From Candidatus Zixiibacteriota bacterium (GTDB lineage: Bacteria > Zixibacteria > MSB-5A5 > WJJR01), in assembly GCA_040752595.1 (NCBI GenBank), contig JBFMGX010000001.1:1-36968 (forward strand): a stretch of DNA of 36,968 nt, read 5' to 3'. A model generated the notes under the pieces. It was not told the origin of the DNA and did no database searches. It saw only the letters and a program-made list of their open reading frames with translations. Both the position numbers and the translations under genes were made by a program. Of this stretch, positions 24,406 through 33,443 are shown in pieces (the stretch's first letter is position 1; every line of letters begins with the position of its first letter).

Positions 24406-25560
24406 ATGCACGCAATCTACTGCGACTATAACAGCACGACACCGACCGACCCCCGCGTGGCTGACATCGTGCGCCAGGTCGCCGTGGAGGATTTCGCGAA
24501 CGCCTCGTCGGCGCACCGGCTGGGGCAACGTGCCCGCGTACGGCTGGACGACTCCCGTGCCCAGATCGCCTCGTTCATTGGGGCGAAGCCCTCCGAGATT
24601 GTCTTCACCGGCTCCGGGAGCGAGGCCGACAACCTCGCGATTCTCGGCTCCCTCCACGCGCCGGATGCGCGCGGCAGGCACTGGGTGACCGTCGCCACCG
24701 AGCACCATGCGATCACCGAGACGGCGGCGTGGACGCGCCGCGCCGGTCTTGAAGTCACCGTGCTGCCGACGGACCGGTTGGGGCGGGTTGATCCGGAGGA
24801 ATTCGCACGATCGTTGCGGACGGATACGCAGGTTGCGTCGGTCATGCTGGCCAACAACGAGATCGGGACGATCCAGCCGGTGTCACTGTTGGCACGGTTG
24901 GCCCACGAGCGCGGCGTGGTCTTTCATACCGACGCGGTCCAGGCATTGGGGAAGATCCCCGTGGACGTGGACAAGCTGGGAGTCGATCTACTCTCCCTGT
25001 CTTCCCACAAGTTCTATGGACCGAAGGGTATCGGGCTGCTCTATGTCCGGCAGGGCATTCGGTTGGCTCCGATCCTGCATGGCGGTGGCCAGGAAATGGG
25101 CCGTCGTCCCGGCACCGAGAATGTCCCCGGTGCGGCAGGAACCGCCGTCGCGATGAAGCTCTTGCATGAAGACCCCGACGAACCCAGACGCGTCGCGGCG
25201 ATTGCGGCGGAATTTCAACGGTTGCTGGGTGAGAAAGTCACCGACATTGAGCTCTTCGGTGATCCCGATAGCCGACTTCCCAACACCGTGGCGGTCGGCT
25301 TCGGCGGCGTGGACGGAACCGACCTGATGATTGCGCTGGATCTGCGGGGACTCTGCGTCTCAACCGGCTCGGCATGTACCTCGGGCGTTCGTGAGCCGTC
25401 GCATGTGCTCCAAGCGCTGGGCATTGTGCCGCATTACGCCCATGGATCGATTCGTTTCTCATTCGGACGAGGCAGTCGCACAGAACATGCTGCCATCATC
25501 GCCGATGCCGTCGCTGCCGAAGTCGAGCGGATGCGGACGCTGCCACGTGGCGGGCTCTGA
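24406..25560 (+). CDS. Cysteine desulfurase (IscS/NifS family)
   Basis: PLP enzyme of 384 residues that takes sulfur from cysteine for iron-sulfur clusters and thio-modified tRNA. The N-terminus IYCDYNSTTPTDPRV matches the family's YLDNxATTP start. ATEHHAI has the PLP-stacking His, HTDAVQALGKIPVDV the PLP-binding Asp, and SSHKFYGPKGIG the PLP Lys (K202). The catalytic Cys is C324 in STGSACTSG, in the loop of class I (IscS/NifS-like) enzymes. ATG 24406 follows a weak AAGAGAG site. mnmA is the next gene, which is the usual partner for a dedicated desulfurase in organisms without TusBCD; no iscU or nifU gene is in the window. Confidence 0.93.
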   Translation: MHAIYCDYNSTTPTDPRVADIVRQVAVEDFANASSAHRLGQRARVRLDDSRAQIASFIGAKPSEIVFTGSGSEADNLAILGSLHAPDARGRHWVTVATEHHAITETAAWTRRAGLEVTVLPTDRLGRVDPEEFARSLRTDTQVASVMLANNEIGTIQPVSLLARLAHERGVVFHTDAVQALGKIPVDVDKLGVDLLSLSSHKFYGPKGIGLLYVRQGIRLAPILHGGGQEMGRRPGTENVPGAAGTAVAMKLLHEDPDEPRRVAAIAAEFQRLLGEKVTDIELFGDPDSRLPNTVAVGFGGVDGTDLMIALDLRGLCVSTGSACTSGVREPSHVLQALGIVPHYAHGSIRFSFGRGSRTEHAAIIADAVAAEVERMRTLPRGGL

Positions 25561-25620
25561 TTGTACGGCGTGGTGAGAGTACGAGTCTGAATATGATGTG
25601 CCATGTTCTGACGACAGAGC

Positions 25621-25748
25621 CCCTCACCCAACCCTCTCCCCAGAAGGGAGAGGGGAAGACCCTGCTCCCTGTCTGGCAGGGCGACGGCGACAGATAACCT
25701 CTCCCTCCGGGAGAGGTCGCTCGGACCTCCGGTCCGAGCGGGTGAGGG
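25621..25748. repeat. Composite palindromic element with terminal repeats
   Basis: Nine-base ends CCCTCACCC and GGGTGAGGG are reverse complements and enclose three hairpins: CTCTCCCC/GGGAGAGG at about 25634-25654, ACCTCTCCC/GGGAGAGGT at about 25697-25717, and GCTCGGACC/GGTCCGAGC at about 25719-25739. It fills most of the 221-base gap between the desulfurase gene and mnmA. There is no coding sequence. Confidence 0.8.
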
Positions 25749-25781
25749 ATCGTGCCGCCCCCTCTTGGAAATGCGTAGAGC

Positions 25782-26918
25782 ATGTTGAGTGGTTTCGCAT
25801 CGATCATCGACTCCCGCTGGAGAGGTCGCCGCGTGGCGGCGGCCATGTCGGGGGGTGTCGATTCATCGGTCGCGGCCGTCCTGCTGGCGGCCGCCGGCTG
25901 TGACGTCGTCGGCATCACGATGAAGCTCTGGGATTACGAAGCGGTGGGCGGAGATCGCGCGCGCGATGGTCGGTGTTGCACGGTCGAATCGTTTGCCGAC
26001 TGCCGGGCGATCGCGGCCAAGTTTGACTTCCCGCACTACACGGTCGATTTGTCGCGGCGATTCGCGGAGACCGTGATGGCCGATTTCGTGTCCGAATACC
26101 GTCGCGGACGGACCCCCAATCCCTGCGCGGTCTGCAACACGCAGATCAAGTGGCCGGCGCTCTGGGAGAAGGCGGTCGCCTACGGATGCGACGCCATCGC
26201 CACCGGTCACTATGCGCGCCTGGAGCAATGCGCGGGTGGCGACATCGCCCTGCACCGGGGGATCGATGCGACACGTGACCAGTCGTACTTTCTGTGGGGC
26301 GTGCCGCGCGAGTTTCTGACGCGCACCATCTTCCCGCTGGGTCGGCTGACGAAGATTCAAGTTCGCGAGATCGCCCGCCGGCACGGCCTCGTCAACGCCG
26401 AGCGTCCCGAGAGTCGCGACATCTGCTTCGTCACCGACAATGACTTGGATCGATTCCTCGCCGAGTGTGCCGATCGCGACGGTGTCGCATCGACACCCGG
26501 TCCCGTGCTCAACGCCCAAGGCATCGCCATCGGTCGGCATGACGGATTCGAACGGCTGACCATCGGCCAGCGCAAAGGGTTGGGGATTGCGACCGGGCGG
26601 CCGCAATACATCACGGCCATCGATGCCGAGACCGGTGCCGTGACCATTGGCGACGATGCCGATCTGTTCTGTCACCGCTGCCTCGTCACCAGGGTGAACT
26701 GGTTGATGGAGCCGCCTAAGGAGACGTTTCGCGCCCGGGTGCAGATACGCTATCGGCACCAGGCCGCACCCGCGCTGGTGATACCGGACGGCCCCGAGAG
26801 CTTCGAGATTGTCTTTGATGCGCCCCAGCGCGCCATCACGCCGGGGCAATCGGCCGTCGTCTATGATCCCGATTCCGACCGACTCCTCGGCGGCGGCGTC
26901 ATTGCTTCTGTGAGATAG
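25782..26918 (+). CDS. mnmA: tRNA-specific 2-thiouridylase MnmA
   Basis: ATP-dependent enzyme that puts sulfur on wobble uridine 34 of Lys, Glu and Gln tRNAs. The 378-residue product has the PP-loop AMSGGVDSSVAA (residues 23-29 for SGGVDSS), the nucleophile Cys118 in NPCAVCN and the second catalytic Cys215 in DICFVT. GHYARL and DQSYFLWGV, which contact tRNA and ATP, are also present, and the C-terminal beta-barrel domain (about 290-378) ends in VVYDPDSDRLLGGGVI. The ATG 25782 start gives 21 residues before the PP-loop Met and has no clear ribosome site, so a slightly shorter product is possible. The desulfurase upstream is its likely sulfur source. Confidence 0.95.
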   Translation: MLSGFASIIDSRWRGRRVAAAMSGGVDSSVAAVLLAAAGCDVVGITMKLWDYEAVGGDRARDGRCCTVESFADCRAIAAKFDFPHYTVDLSRRFAETVMADFVSEYRRGRTPNPCAVCNTQIKWPALWEKAVAYGCDAIATGHYARLEQCAGGDIALHRGIDATRDQSYFLWGVPREFLTRTIFPLGRLTKIQVREIARRHGLVNAERPESRDICFVTDNDLDRFLAECADRDGVASTPGPVLNAQGIAIGRHDGFERLTIGQRKGLGIATGRPQYITAIDAETGAVTIGDDADLFCHRCLVTRVNWLMEPPKETFRARVQIRYRHQAAPALVIPDGPESFEIVFDAPQRAITPGQSAVVYDPDSDRLLGGGVIASVR

Positions 26919-26953
26919 GACTGACGATCTTGGTCTCACACACAGGAGGGTCG

Positions 26954-27313
26954 GTGAACTACGACATTCACTCCGACATCAAGTATGCGCCGCTGGAACT
27001 CGTGGAAGTCGGGCGGCTTGCCGGTGAGTGCACGACGCAATGGTGGAATCAATCACTCTGCCAGGTGAATGACAGTGTCGTGCGGCTGGGCGTCTTTCAG
27101 GGAGAATTCCACTGGCACAAACACGACCGCGAGGACAAGTTCTTCTTCGTCCTTGAGGGCAGTCTGCTATTGGATTTGGAGGGGCGGACAGTGGAACTCG
27201 GTACGCGGGAGGGGTTGCTTGTGCCCCATGGCGTCCGGCATCGGACACGAGCGTTGCAGCGCACGGTTGTCCTGATGATCGAGGCCGCCACAGTCGTCCC
27301 GACCGGGGACTGA
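26954..27313 (+). CDS. Small single-domain cupin protein
   Basis: A 119-residue cupin barrel, probably metal-binding, function unknown. GTG 26954 follows AGGAGGG (26944-26950); a TTG at 26930 is also in frame. Motif 1 is FHWHKHDREDKFFFVLEG, with two His, the DKFF acidic residues and the closing Gly, and motif 2 is VPHGVRHRT. Such proteins often serve as sugar isomerases or sensors, but this one has no added domain. It is 35 bases after mnmA and may be co-transcribed with it. Confidence 0.85.
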   Translation: MNYDIHSDIKYAPLELVEVGRLAGECTTQWWNQSLCQVNDSVVRLGVFQGEFHWHKHDREDKFFFVLEGSLLLDLEGRTVELGTREGLLVPHGVRHRTRALQRTVVLMIEAATVVPTGD

Positions 27314-27335
27314 CTTGCCTCGTGCCGTGCCGCTG

Positions 27336-27515
27336 TCACGACCGGAAGAAGTAGTCGTACATCGATGACACGCCGAGACTGTCGGGCGTCAACGGTTCAA
27401 ACGTGTCGCCCCGCCAGATCAGCAGACAGCGCATGCAGACCCAGAGTCCATGTTGGCAGATCAGTTTGCGCTGGCAGCGCGGACAGGATCGATGATGACG
27501 ATGCCGCTTGTGCAT
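27336..27515 (-). CDS. 59-residue zinc-ribbon protein
   Basis: Small protein from ATG 27515, 14 bases after the stop of the membrane-protein gene, with GCGGGGG upstream. The sequence starts MHKRHRHHRSCPRCQRKLIC, and two CxxC knuckles lie at C11/C14 and C27/C30 (VCMRC), as in a zinc ribbon. The N-terminus is rich in His and Arg, and the end, SSMYDYFFRS, is aromatic. It could bind nucleic acid or help a partner protein fold, but its role is unknown. The short distance from the membrane-protein gene suggests an operon of three small genes. Confidence 0.65.
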   Translation of the reverse strand: MHKRHRHHRSCPRCQRKLICQHGLWVCMRCLLIWRGDTFEPLTPDSLGVSSMYDYFFRS

Positions 27516-27528
27516 TGCGCCCCCGCTT

Positions 27529-27915
27529 TCATCGCGAACGCGAGATCAGCATGAACATGGTGACACCCATGAGAATGGGGAAGGTCTTCATCGGCGACCA
27601 ACAGGGCATCAACACGAGCAACAGAACCGTCAGGATCGCCGACGGCAGGATGACATAGAACGTCAGGTTGACAGCCGCCTTCGCGGCCCGGCCCAGCAGT
27701 ATGAGCACGCCGAAGGCTATCAGGATCCAGATTCCCCACTTGACCGGCGCGCCATAGCGGCTCTCGATCCAGACATTCATCTCGATCCATCGTCCGGACA
27801 GACCGGCGATGAACTGCTGGATGGCTCCGATGATGGTCGTCAACAGGGTTGTCACGATGCGCCACCGTGTTCTGACGACTGCTGGGTCAGGTGCATTGCT
27901 GACCGATCGGTTCAA
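27529..27915 (-). CDS. Small multi-pass membrane protein, unknown function
   Basis: A 128-residue inner-membrane protein that I do not recognise. The start is probably TTG 27915, which overlaps the end of the upstream small gene by 29 bases; GGGGAG lies about 12 bases before it, so coupling is likely. Hydrophobic segments lie at about residues 21-40 (amphipathic), 58-76 (VKWGIWILIAFGVLILLG), 82-104 (NLTFYVILPSAILTVLLLVL) and 109-125. The N-terminal 50 residues contain a Trp and Gln-rich helix. It sits between a 74-residue soluble protein and a zinc ribbon. Confidence 0.7.
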   Translation of the reverse strand: MNRSVSNAPDPAVVRTRWRIVTTLLTTIIGAIQQFIAGLSGRWIEMNVWIESRYGAPVKWGIWILIAFGVLILLGRAAKAAVNLTFYVILPSAILTVLLLVLMPCWSPMKTFPILMGVTMFMLISRSR

Positions 27916-28111
27916 TGGTCAGCGATGACTCCCCGACCTCGCTCAATCCGTTCATCCGCGACGTCAGGAAGTTGCGCGAGGTGATCCACTTCTGCGAGAA
28001 ATCCATCACCTCATCCTGAGTCGCTTCGTCCTCCCAATCGAGGGTCAGACTCTCGATGCGCTCACCGTGAACCAGGAGCTCTTCCATTGTCAGGACATAA
28101 CGGACTTTCAT
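27887..28111 (-). CDS. Small protein, unknown function (74 aa)
   Basis: Small acidic protein from ATG 28111 with GAGGGCGGGG just upstream. It reads MKVRYVLTMEELLVHGERIE at the start, then an acidic segment LDWEDEATQDEV and ends with EPIGQQCT. It has no membrane segment and no known motif. The end overlaps the start of the membrane-protein gene. Codon third positions are GC-rich like in neighbouring genes, which supports coding. It is first in the three-gene minus-strand group. Confidence 0.6.
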   Translation of the reverse strand: MKVRYVLTMEELLVHGERIESLTLDWEDEATQDEVMDFSQKWITSRNFLTSRMNGLSEVGESSLTIEPIGQQCT

Positions 28112-28233
28112 CGCCCCGCCCTCGTCTGCGGGTCCGCCTGCGCGAACCCACAGCCAGGGGATGCAATGGAAGTGCCGGGCAACTTGGAGGGTCAGTCAGC
28201 CATCACTCCATGCCAGTAAGCAACTAAGGGATA

Positions 28234-28386
28234 ATGGGATACGTGATCTGCTTCGAGTGTCGGTTTATGTGCGAGCCGACCGTCTCGACAAACGAGGACG
28301 AGTGGGAAGTGGTGACCGGCCTACAAGATGTGGCAAACGGACAACGTCCCCGATGCCGCCTTGGCGTTCAGGGATTGGCGGATTGA
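28234..28386 (+). CDS. Possible small Cys-rich protein (50 aa)
   Basis: A frame from ATG 28234, after AAGGG, begins MGYVICFECRFMCEPTVST and goes on to acidic NEDEWEVVTGL, then ends CRLGVQGLAD. Cys6, Cys9 and Cys13 could bind a metal. The stop overlaps the end of the Nudix gene on the other strand by 19 bases. It is the only coding candidate in the 256-base gap 28112-28367. It may be a remnant of a longer gene; coding is uncertain. Confidence 0.35.
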   Translation: MGYVICFECRFMCEPTVSTNEDEWEVVTGLQDVANGQRPRCRLGVQGLAD

Positions 28387-28952
28387 TACTGGAGGAATAG
28401 GGGATGGACCGCCGCCACCTGCTCGTGGAGGGCGGCGCGGTAGTGCAGTCCGCCGTGTGATGTCAGCCGCATCATACGTCCGAAGGCGGCAAACTCCGAT
28501 GGCAAGGCCCAACGGGCTTCACGAATCTCATGGTGATCGACCGGTGCGATCTTTTGGTCGATGGCCGAGGCCGAGAACACATGCGTGCACCAGTCAATCC
28601 TGCGGGTGTCTTCCACGAATGTGACATCGACACGAAGCAGGTAGGAGGCGAGGCGAATGCGGAGTCCCGTCTCCTCGTATGCCTCGCGCGATGCCCCCGC
28701 TTCGAGTGATTCACCGGGAGTCAGCCCCCCTGAGGGTGCGCGGAACATGCCGGGCGGGTAGACAGGCTTTGCGATTACGGCGATCCGGCCATCGGCCGCG
28801 ATGTACAGCGTGATGTCGTGCGCCCGCCCGTCCCTCTGACTCCCTCTGATGATCGCGTAGTTATCGGGTGTGACCGGCTGGATGTGAGTCCACCGAACCG
28901 GGGTGCCGTAGCGCGCCTCCCAGCTCTCAATTGTCGTTGCCGGGATGTCCAT
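28368..28952 (-). CDS. Nudix hydrolase
   Basis: Predicted pyrophosphohydrolase of 194 residues that cleaves nucleoside diphosphates linked to another group; substrate unknown. The Nudix box is complete: GGLTPGE, then ASREAYEETGL, which fits G-x5-E-x7-REUxEExGU. A preceding strand, AVIAKPVYPPGMFRAPSG, and following VDVTFVEDTRRIDWCTHVF complete the fold. ATG 28952 lies eight bases after the stop of the M24 peptidase gene; a GTG at 28982 is a longer choice. Neither has a strong ribosome site. The two genes are probably one transcript. Confidence 0.88.
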   Translation of the reverse strand: MDIPATTIESWEARYGTPVRWTHIQPVTPDNYAIIRGSQRDGRAHDITLYIAADGRIAVIAKPVYPPGMFRAPSGGLTPGESLEAGASREAYEETGLRIRLASYLLRVDVTFVEDTRRIDWCTHVFSASAIDQKIAPVDHHEIREARWALPSEFAAFGRMMRLTSHGGLHYRAALHEQVAAVHPLFLQYQSANP

Positions 28953-28959
28953 CGCCCGT

Positions 28960-30129
28960 TCAGAGAAGTGGGGTGACGGCACGTTGCAACGGGAGGGTTG
29001 TGACCACGGGACGGCCCCGCTCGATCAATACGTTGATCTCTGAACGAATCCCGAATTCAGGCAGGTAGATCCCCGGTTCAATCGTGAAGGCGACGCCGTC
29101 CTGCAGGCGACGACGGTCTTGTGTCTCCAGGTTGTCGATGTTCGGTCCGACGTCGTGCACATTGGCGCCCAGCGAGTGCCCGGTGCGGTGAATGAACCGG
29201 TCACCGTATCCCGCCTCCACGATCACGGTCCTGACCGCCTCATCGACCTCGTAGCCGCAGACGGTGCTCCCGCCCTCCATCTTCTTCGCCAGGAATTCCA
29301 CGCCCCGGTCGCGGGAACGGGCCACAACTTGGAACACCGAATCGATTCGGGCCGGAATCGTCCTGCCCGTGTATCCCGTCCAGGTGATGTCGGCGTAGAC
29401 GCCATCCGGGGTATCGTGCTTCGCCCACAGATCGAGCAGGACAAGCTGGTCCGGACCGATTGAGGCGCTGCCTTGGGGACCCGGTTCGTAATGTGGATCG
29501 CCGGCGTTGGCGTCCACCGCGCAGATCGGCCCCTCCCCGTCGTTGATCATCCCGCGGCGTGCAAACTCCTCCCGAATGAACTGGACGACGTCGTACTCGT
29601 GCAGCGTCCTGTGCGCCGAGATCTGATCGGTGATCAGGCGGAAGGCCGCATCCTTGATTTCGATCAGCGCGTCGGCGGCCCGGCGGTGAAGCGCGATCTT
29701 CGCCGGCGACCAACAAGCGAGCATCGTCGCCACCAGATCAGCCGAGGAGACGATGTCCACGCCGAGGGCGCGCACCTTCTCAATCGTCCCGGCATCAACC
29801 CGGGCGACATAGGGAATCGCATTGTCGGGAGAATACTCCATGGCGACGCGCCGCCCACGCACGATCCGGCGCAGTGCCTGATCCAACTCCTGCCACGACA
29901 GGTAGGTATGGCGATGCGCCCGAAGATCGGCAAAGGCGGGCTGTTCCATTATGTGAATGACGGCCTCCGGCTCGCCCTCCCGGGGAATGAAGACGAACCA
30001 GCGGCGGGTGACCATCCGCTTAAGTCCGACCACCTGCCGGGCGATCGGATTCAAACCGTGCGCGTCATACAAAAGCCACCCATCCAGATCGGTCTGCGCC
30101 AGGAGTGCTTGGATTTCAGATGTCCTCAT
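28960..30129 (-). CDS. M24-family Xaa-Pro aminopeptidase-like protein
   Basis: Cytoplasmic metallopeptidase of 389 residues, Xaa-Pro dipeptidase/aminopeptidase type. ATG 30129 is preceded by GGAGG at five bases; longer frames lack that support. The N-terminal creatinase-like domain covers about residues 1-160. The pita-bread catalytic domain has the two metal Asp in the LLDLWAKHDTPDGVYADITWT segment (D in LLDLW and D in YADIT), the His in HRTGHSLG, Glu in TIEPGIYLP, and Glu in RSEINVLI. All five metal ligands therefore appear present. Substrate preference cannot be read. The Nudix gene follows directly. Confidence 0.92.
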   Translation of the reverse strand: MRTSEIQALLAQTDLDGWLLYDAHGLNPIARQVVGLKRMVTRRWFVFIPREGEPEAVIHIMEQPAFADLRAHRHTYLSWQELDQALRRIVRGRRVAMEYSPDNAIPYVARVDAGTIEKVRALGVDIVSSADLVATMLACWSPAKIALHRRAADALIEIKDAAFRLITDQISAHRTLHEYDVVQFIREEFARRGMINDGEGPICAVDANAGDPHYEPGPQGSASIGPDQLVLLDLWAKHDTPDGVYADITWTGYTGRTIPARIDSVFQVVARSRDRGVEFLAKKMEGGSTVCGYEVDEAVRTVIVEAGYGDRFIHRTGHSLGANVHDVGPNIDNLETQDRRRLQDGVAFTIEPGIYLPEFGIRSEINVLIERGRPVVTTLPLQRAVTPLL

Positions 30130-30240
30130 CGGTTCCTCCATCTCGCCGAAGCGGGTGCACCCGGCAATCAACGCAACTGCGGGTCCACGACACAAGCGCC
30201 ATCGTCATGTGTTGCATGGGGTGAACATGAACCCGCATCT

Positions 30241-30317
30241 GTCATCCCGAGCGAAGCGAGGGATCTGCTGTTTCCGGTGGTTCAACAAAGCAGATCCCTC
30301 ACTTCGTTCGGGATGAC
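30241..30317. repeat. 29-bp inverted repeat
   Basis: Arms 30241-30269 and 30289-30317 are reverse complements over 29 bp with two mismatches, around a 19-base spacer. Ends read GTCATCCCGA and TCGGGATGAC. It lies in the 333-base gap between the divergent M24 and gatC genes, together with the gatC promoter; no coding sequence is seen there. Confidence 0.8.
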
Positions 30318-30388
30318 GAAGGAGCTGCGTTCCTCGACCCCAGTGGCGCCCCGGTCGCAACGATCGATTCCGGGTCCAGAAATGGTGA

Positions 30389-30417
30389 TTGACAGGAGAT
30401 GCACGCACGGCTATTGA
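30389..30417 (+). promoter_or_regulatory. Candidate promoter for gatC
   Basis: Perfect TTGACA (30389-30394) and TATTGA (30412-30417) are separated by 17 bases. Transcription would start near 30424, about 40 bases before gatC. Confidence 0.5.
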
Positions 30418-30462
30418 TGGTGCACGGGAAAGGGAGACTCCGACTTTTGGGGTCTGGAGCAG

Positions 30463-30756
30463 ATGGCAATCACAGCGGAAGATGTGGCATACGTGGCGCG
30501 TCTGGCGCGTCTGGAGTTGACCGAGGAAGAGATCGCCCGCTTCGGACGGGAGCTGGGGCAGATCAGCGCCTACGTGGCGCAATTGTCCGGGCTCGATTTG
30601 GGTGATGTCGATCCCGAGCCGGTGCTCCCTTTGATCAAGTCGGCAGAGGCGCTGCGTTCCGACGAGGTCTCTCCGAGTCTCCCGGTCGATCAGGCACTGT
30701 CCGGGGCTCCCGATGCTGCCGACGGCTTCTTCCGGGTTCCCAAGGTGATCGGGTAA
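30463..30756 (+). CDS. gatC: Asp-tRNA(Asn)/Glu-tRNA(Gln) amidotransferase subunit C
   Basis: Small subunit of the GatCAB complex that turns mischarged Glu-tRNA(Gln) or Asp-tRNA(Asn) into the correct form. It is 97 residues, the standard size. VAYVARLARLELTEEEIARF and LGQISAYVAQLSGLD match the family's N-terminal helices, followed by the extended belt LRSDEVSPSLPVDQAL and a Phe-rich end, DGFFRVPKVIG. GGAG lies three bases before ATG 30463. gatA and gatB do not follow; the next gene is kdsB, so the complex is encoded at more than one place. Confidence 0.95.
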   Translation: MAITAEDVAYVARLARLELTEEEIARFGRELGQISAYVAQLSGLDLGDVDPEPVLPLIKSAEALRSDEVSPSLPVDQALSGAPDAADGFFRVPKVIG

Positions 30757-30767
30757 CAGATCTGTAG

Positions 30768-30784
30768 GGCGGGCTCTGCCCGCC
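30768..30784. repeat. Short hairpin after gatC
   Basis: GGCGGGC/GCCCGCC around TCT, preceded by GTAGG as in other repeats of this window. No T run follows, so termination is doubtful. Confidence 0.6.
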
Positions 30785-30811
30785 ATTGTCTCACTCTGAA
30801 ACGATCATACC

Positions 30812-31570
30812 GTGAATTCCGCTCGCGCCATCGGCCCCGATGACATCATCGGCGTCATCCCCGCGCGTTGGGGGGCGACTCGTTTTCCCGGCAAGATGCT
30901 GGCGTCAATCGCCGGGCGGCCGCTCATCACGTGGGTCGTGCGCGGTTGTCGGCGGTCACGTCGAGTGACACGGTGGATCGTTGCCACCGACGACCAACGG
31001 ATTGCCGTTGCCGCCGCGGCCGCGGGTGCCGGCGTCGTCATGACGTCGCGCGGGCTCAAGAGCGGCTCCGACCGTGTCGCCCAAGCGGTGGCCAACGAAC
31101 GCGTTGCTTGGGTCGTCAACTGGCAGGGCGACGAGTGGCTTCCCAACGGCCGTCCGATCGATCTGTTGGTGGCGGCGCTGGAGCGGGACGATTCCTGCTC
31201 CGTGGCCACGCTGGTCCGACCGCTTCCGCCGGTGGAGGCACGAAATCCGAACCGCGTCAAAGTTGTTGTTTCCCGCAGCGGACGCGCGTTGTACTTTTCG
31301 CGGGCACCGATCCCGCACGATTCGACCGGAAAGGCGCCCTTCTGGTTGCATGTCGGCGTCTATGGCTTTGCCCGACGCACCCTATTGGAATTCGCCGGGT
31401 GGCCGCAGACGCCATTGGAGAAACAGGAGAAGTTGGAGCAGTTGCGGCTCCTGGAGCATGATGTCCCGATCGCGGTGGCCCGCAGTCGCGTCGCGACATA
31501 TGGAATCGACACCCCGGCCGATGCCCGCGCGCTCGCGAGGCGTCTCCGGCCGGGCCGGCGGAGCCAATAG
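30812..31570 (+). CDS. kdsB: 3-deoxy-manno-octulosonate cytidylyltransferase
   Basis: Activates Kdo with CTP to CMP-Kdo for the LPS inner core. The 252-residue product starts at GTG 30812, without an obvious ribosome site. The CTP loop is IPARWGATRFPGKML, and the metal Asp of the QGDE motif and of IDTPADA are present. NPNRVKVV, ALYFSRAPIPHD, HVGVYGF and EKQEKLEQLRLLE match the family. Differences from E. coli include NWQGDEW for NVQGDEP, and SGSDR for SGTER. pyrG, which makes its CTP, is next, and the other Kdo genes follow. Confidence 0.92.
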   Translation: MNSARAIGPDDIIGVIPARWGATRFPGKMLASIAGRPLITWVVRGCRRSRRVTRWIVATDDQRIAVAAAAAGAGVVMTSRGLKSGSDRVAQAVANERVAWVVNWQGDEWLPNGRPIDLLVAALERDDSCSVATLVRPLPPVEARNPNRVKVVVSRSGRALYFSRAPIPHDSTGKAPFWLHVGVYGFARRTLLEFAGWPQTPLEKQEKLEQLRLLEHDVPIAVARSRVATYGIDTPADARALARRLRPGRRSQ

Positions 31571-31627
31571 TCATTCGCAATCGAATGGACAGGGATGCCG
31601 ATGACCTCGTAGGGGAGGGATAGGGAT

Positions 31628-33301
<1,674 letters not shown>

Positions 33302-33351
33302 GTTCGTCTCTCGCCGACACCCGTGGGTGCTCTGCCCGTTGCGAATCCAAG

Positions 33352-33373
33352 ACAAGGGGCTTAAGCCCCTTGT
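33352..33373. repeat. Palindrome ACAAGGGGCTT/AAGCCCCTTGT
   Basis: Perfect 22-base palindrome followed by TTACC, in the 142-base gap between pyrG and kdsA. The same core occurs at 13853-13876. It might weaken read-through from pyrG, but the T run is too short for a clear terminator. Confidence 0.75.
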
Positions 33374-33443
33374 TTACCGGTAACCCAGTTGACATGATTG
33401 TGTATACTCTGTGGTCGCGGGGTCCGACCGCACGGAGATCGAT

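Noticed and set aside
25863-26939. Long minus-strand open frame opposite mnmA
   Set aside because: Antisense to a clear MnmA with all catalytic motifs; GC-rich codon use creates such frames.
33389-33408. TTGACA with TATACT before kdsA, like a strong promoter
   Set aside because: The spacer is only eight bases, far from the 16-18 needed, and no other -10 box fits TTGACA.
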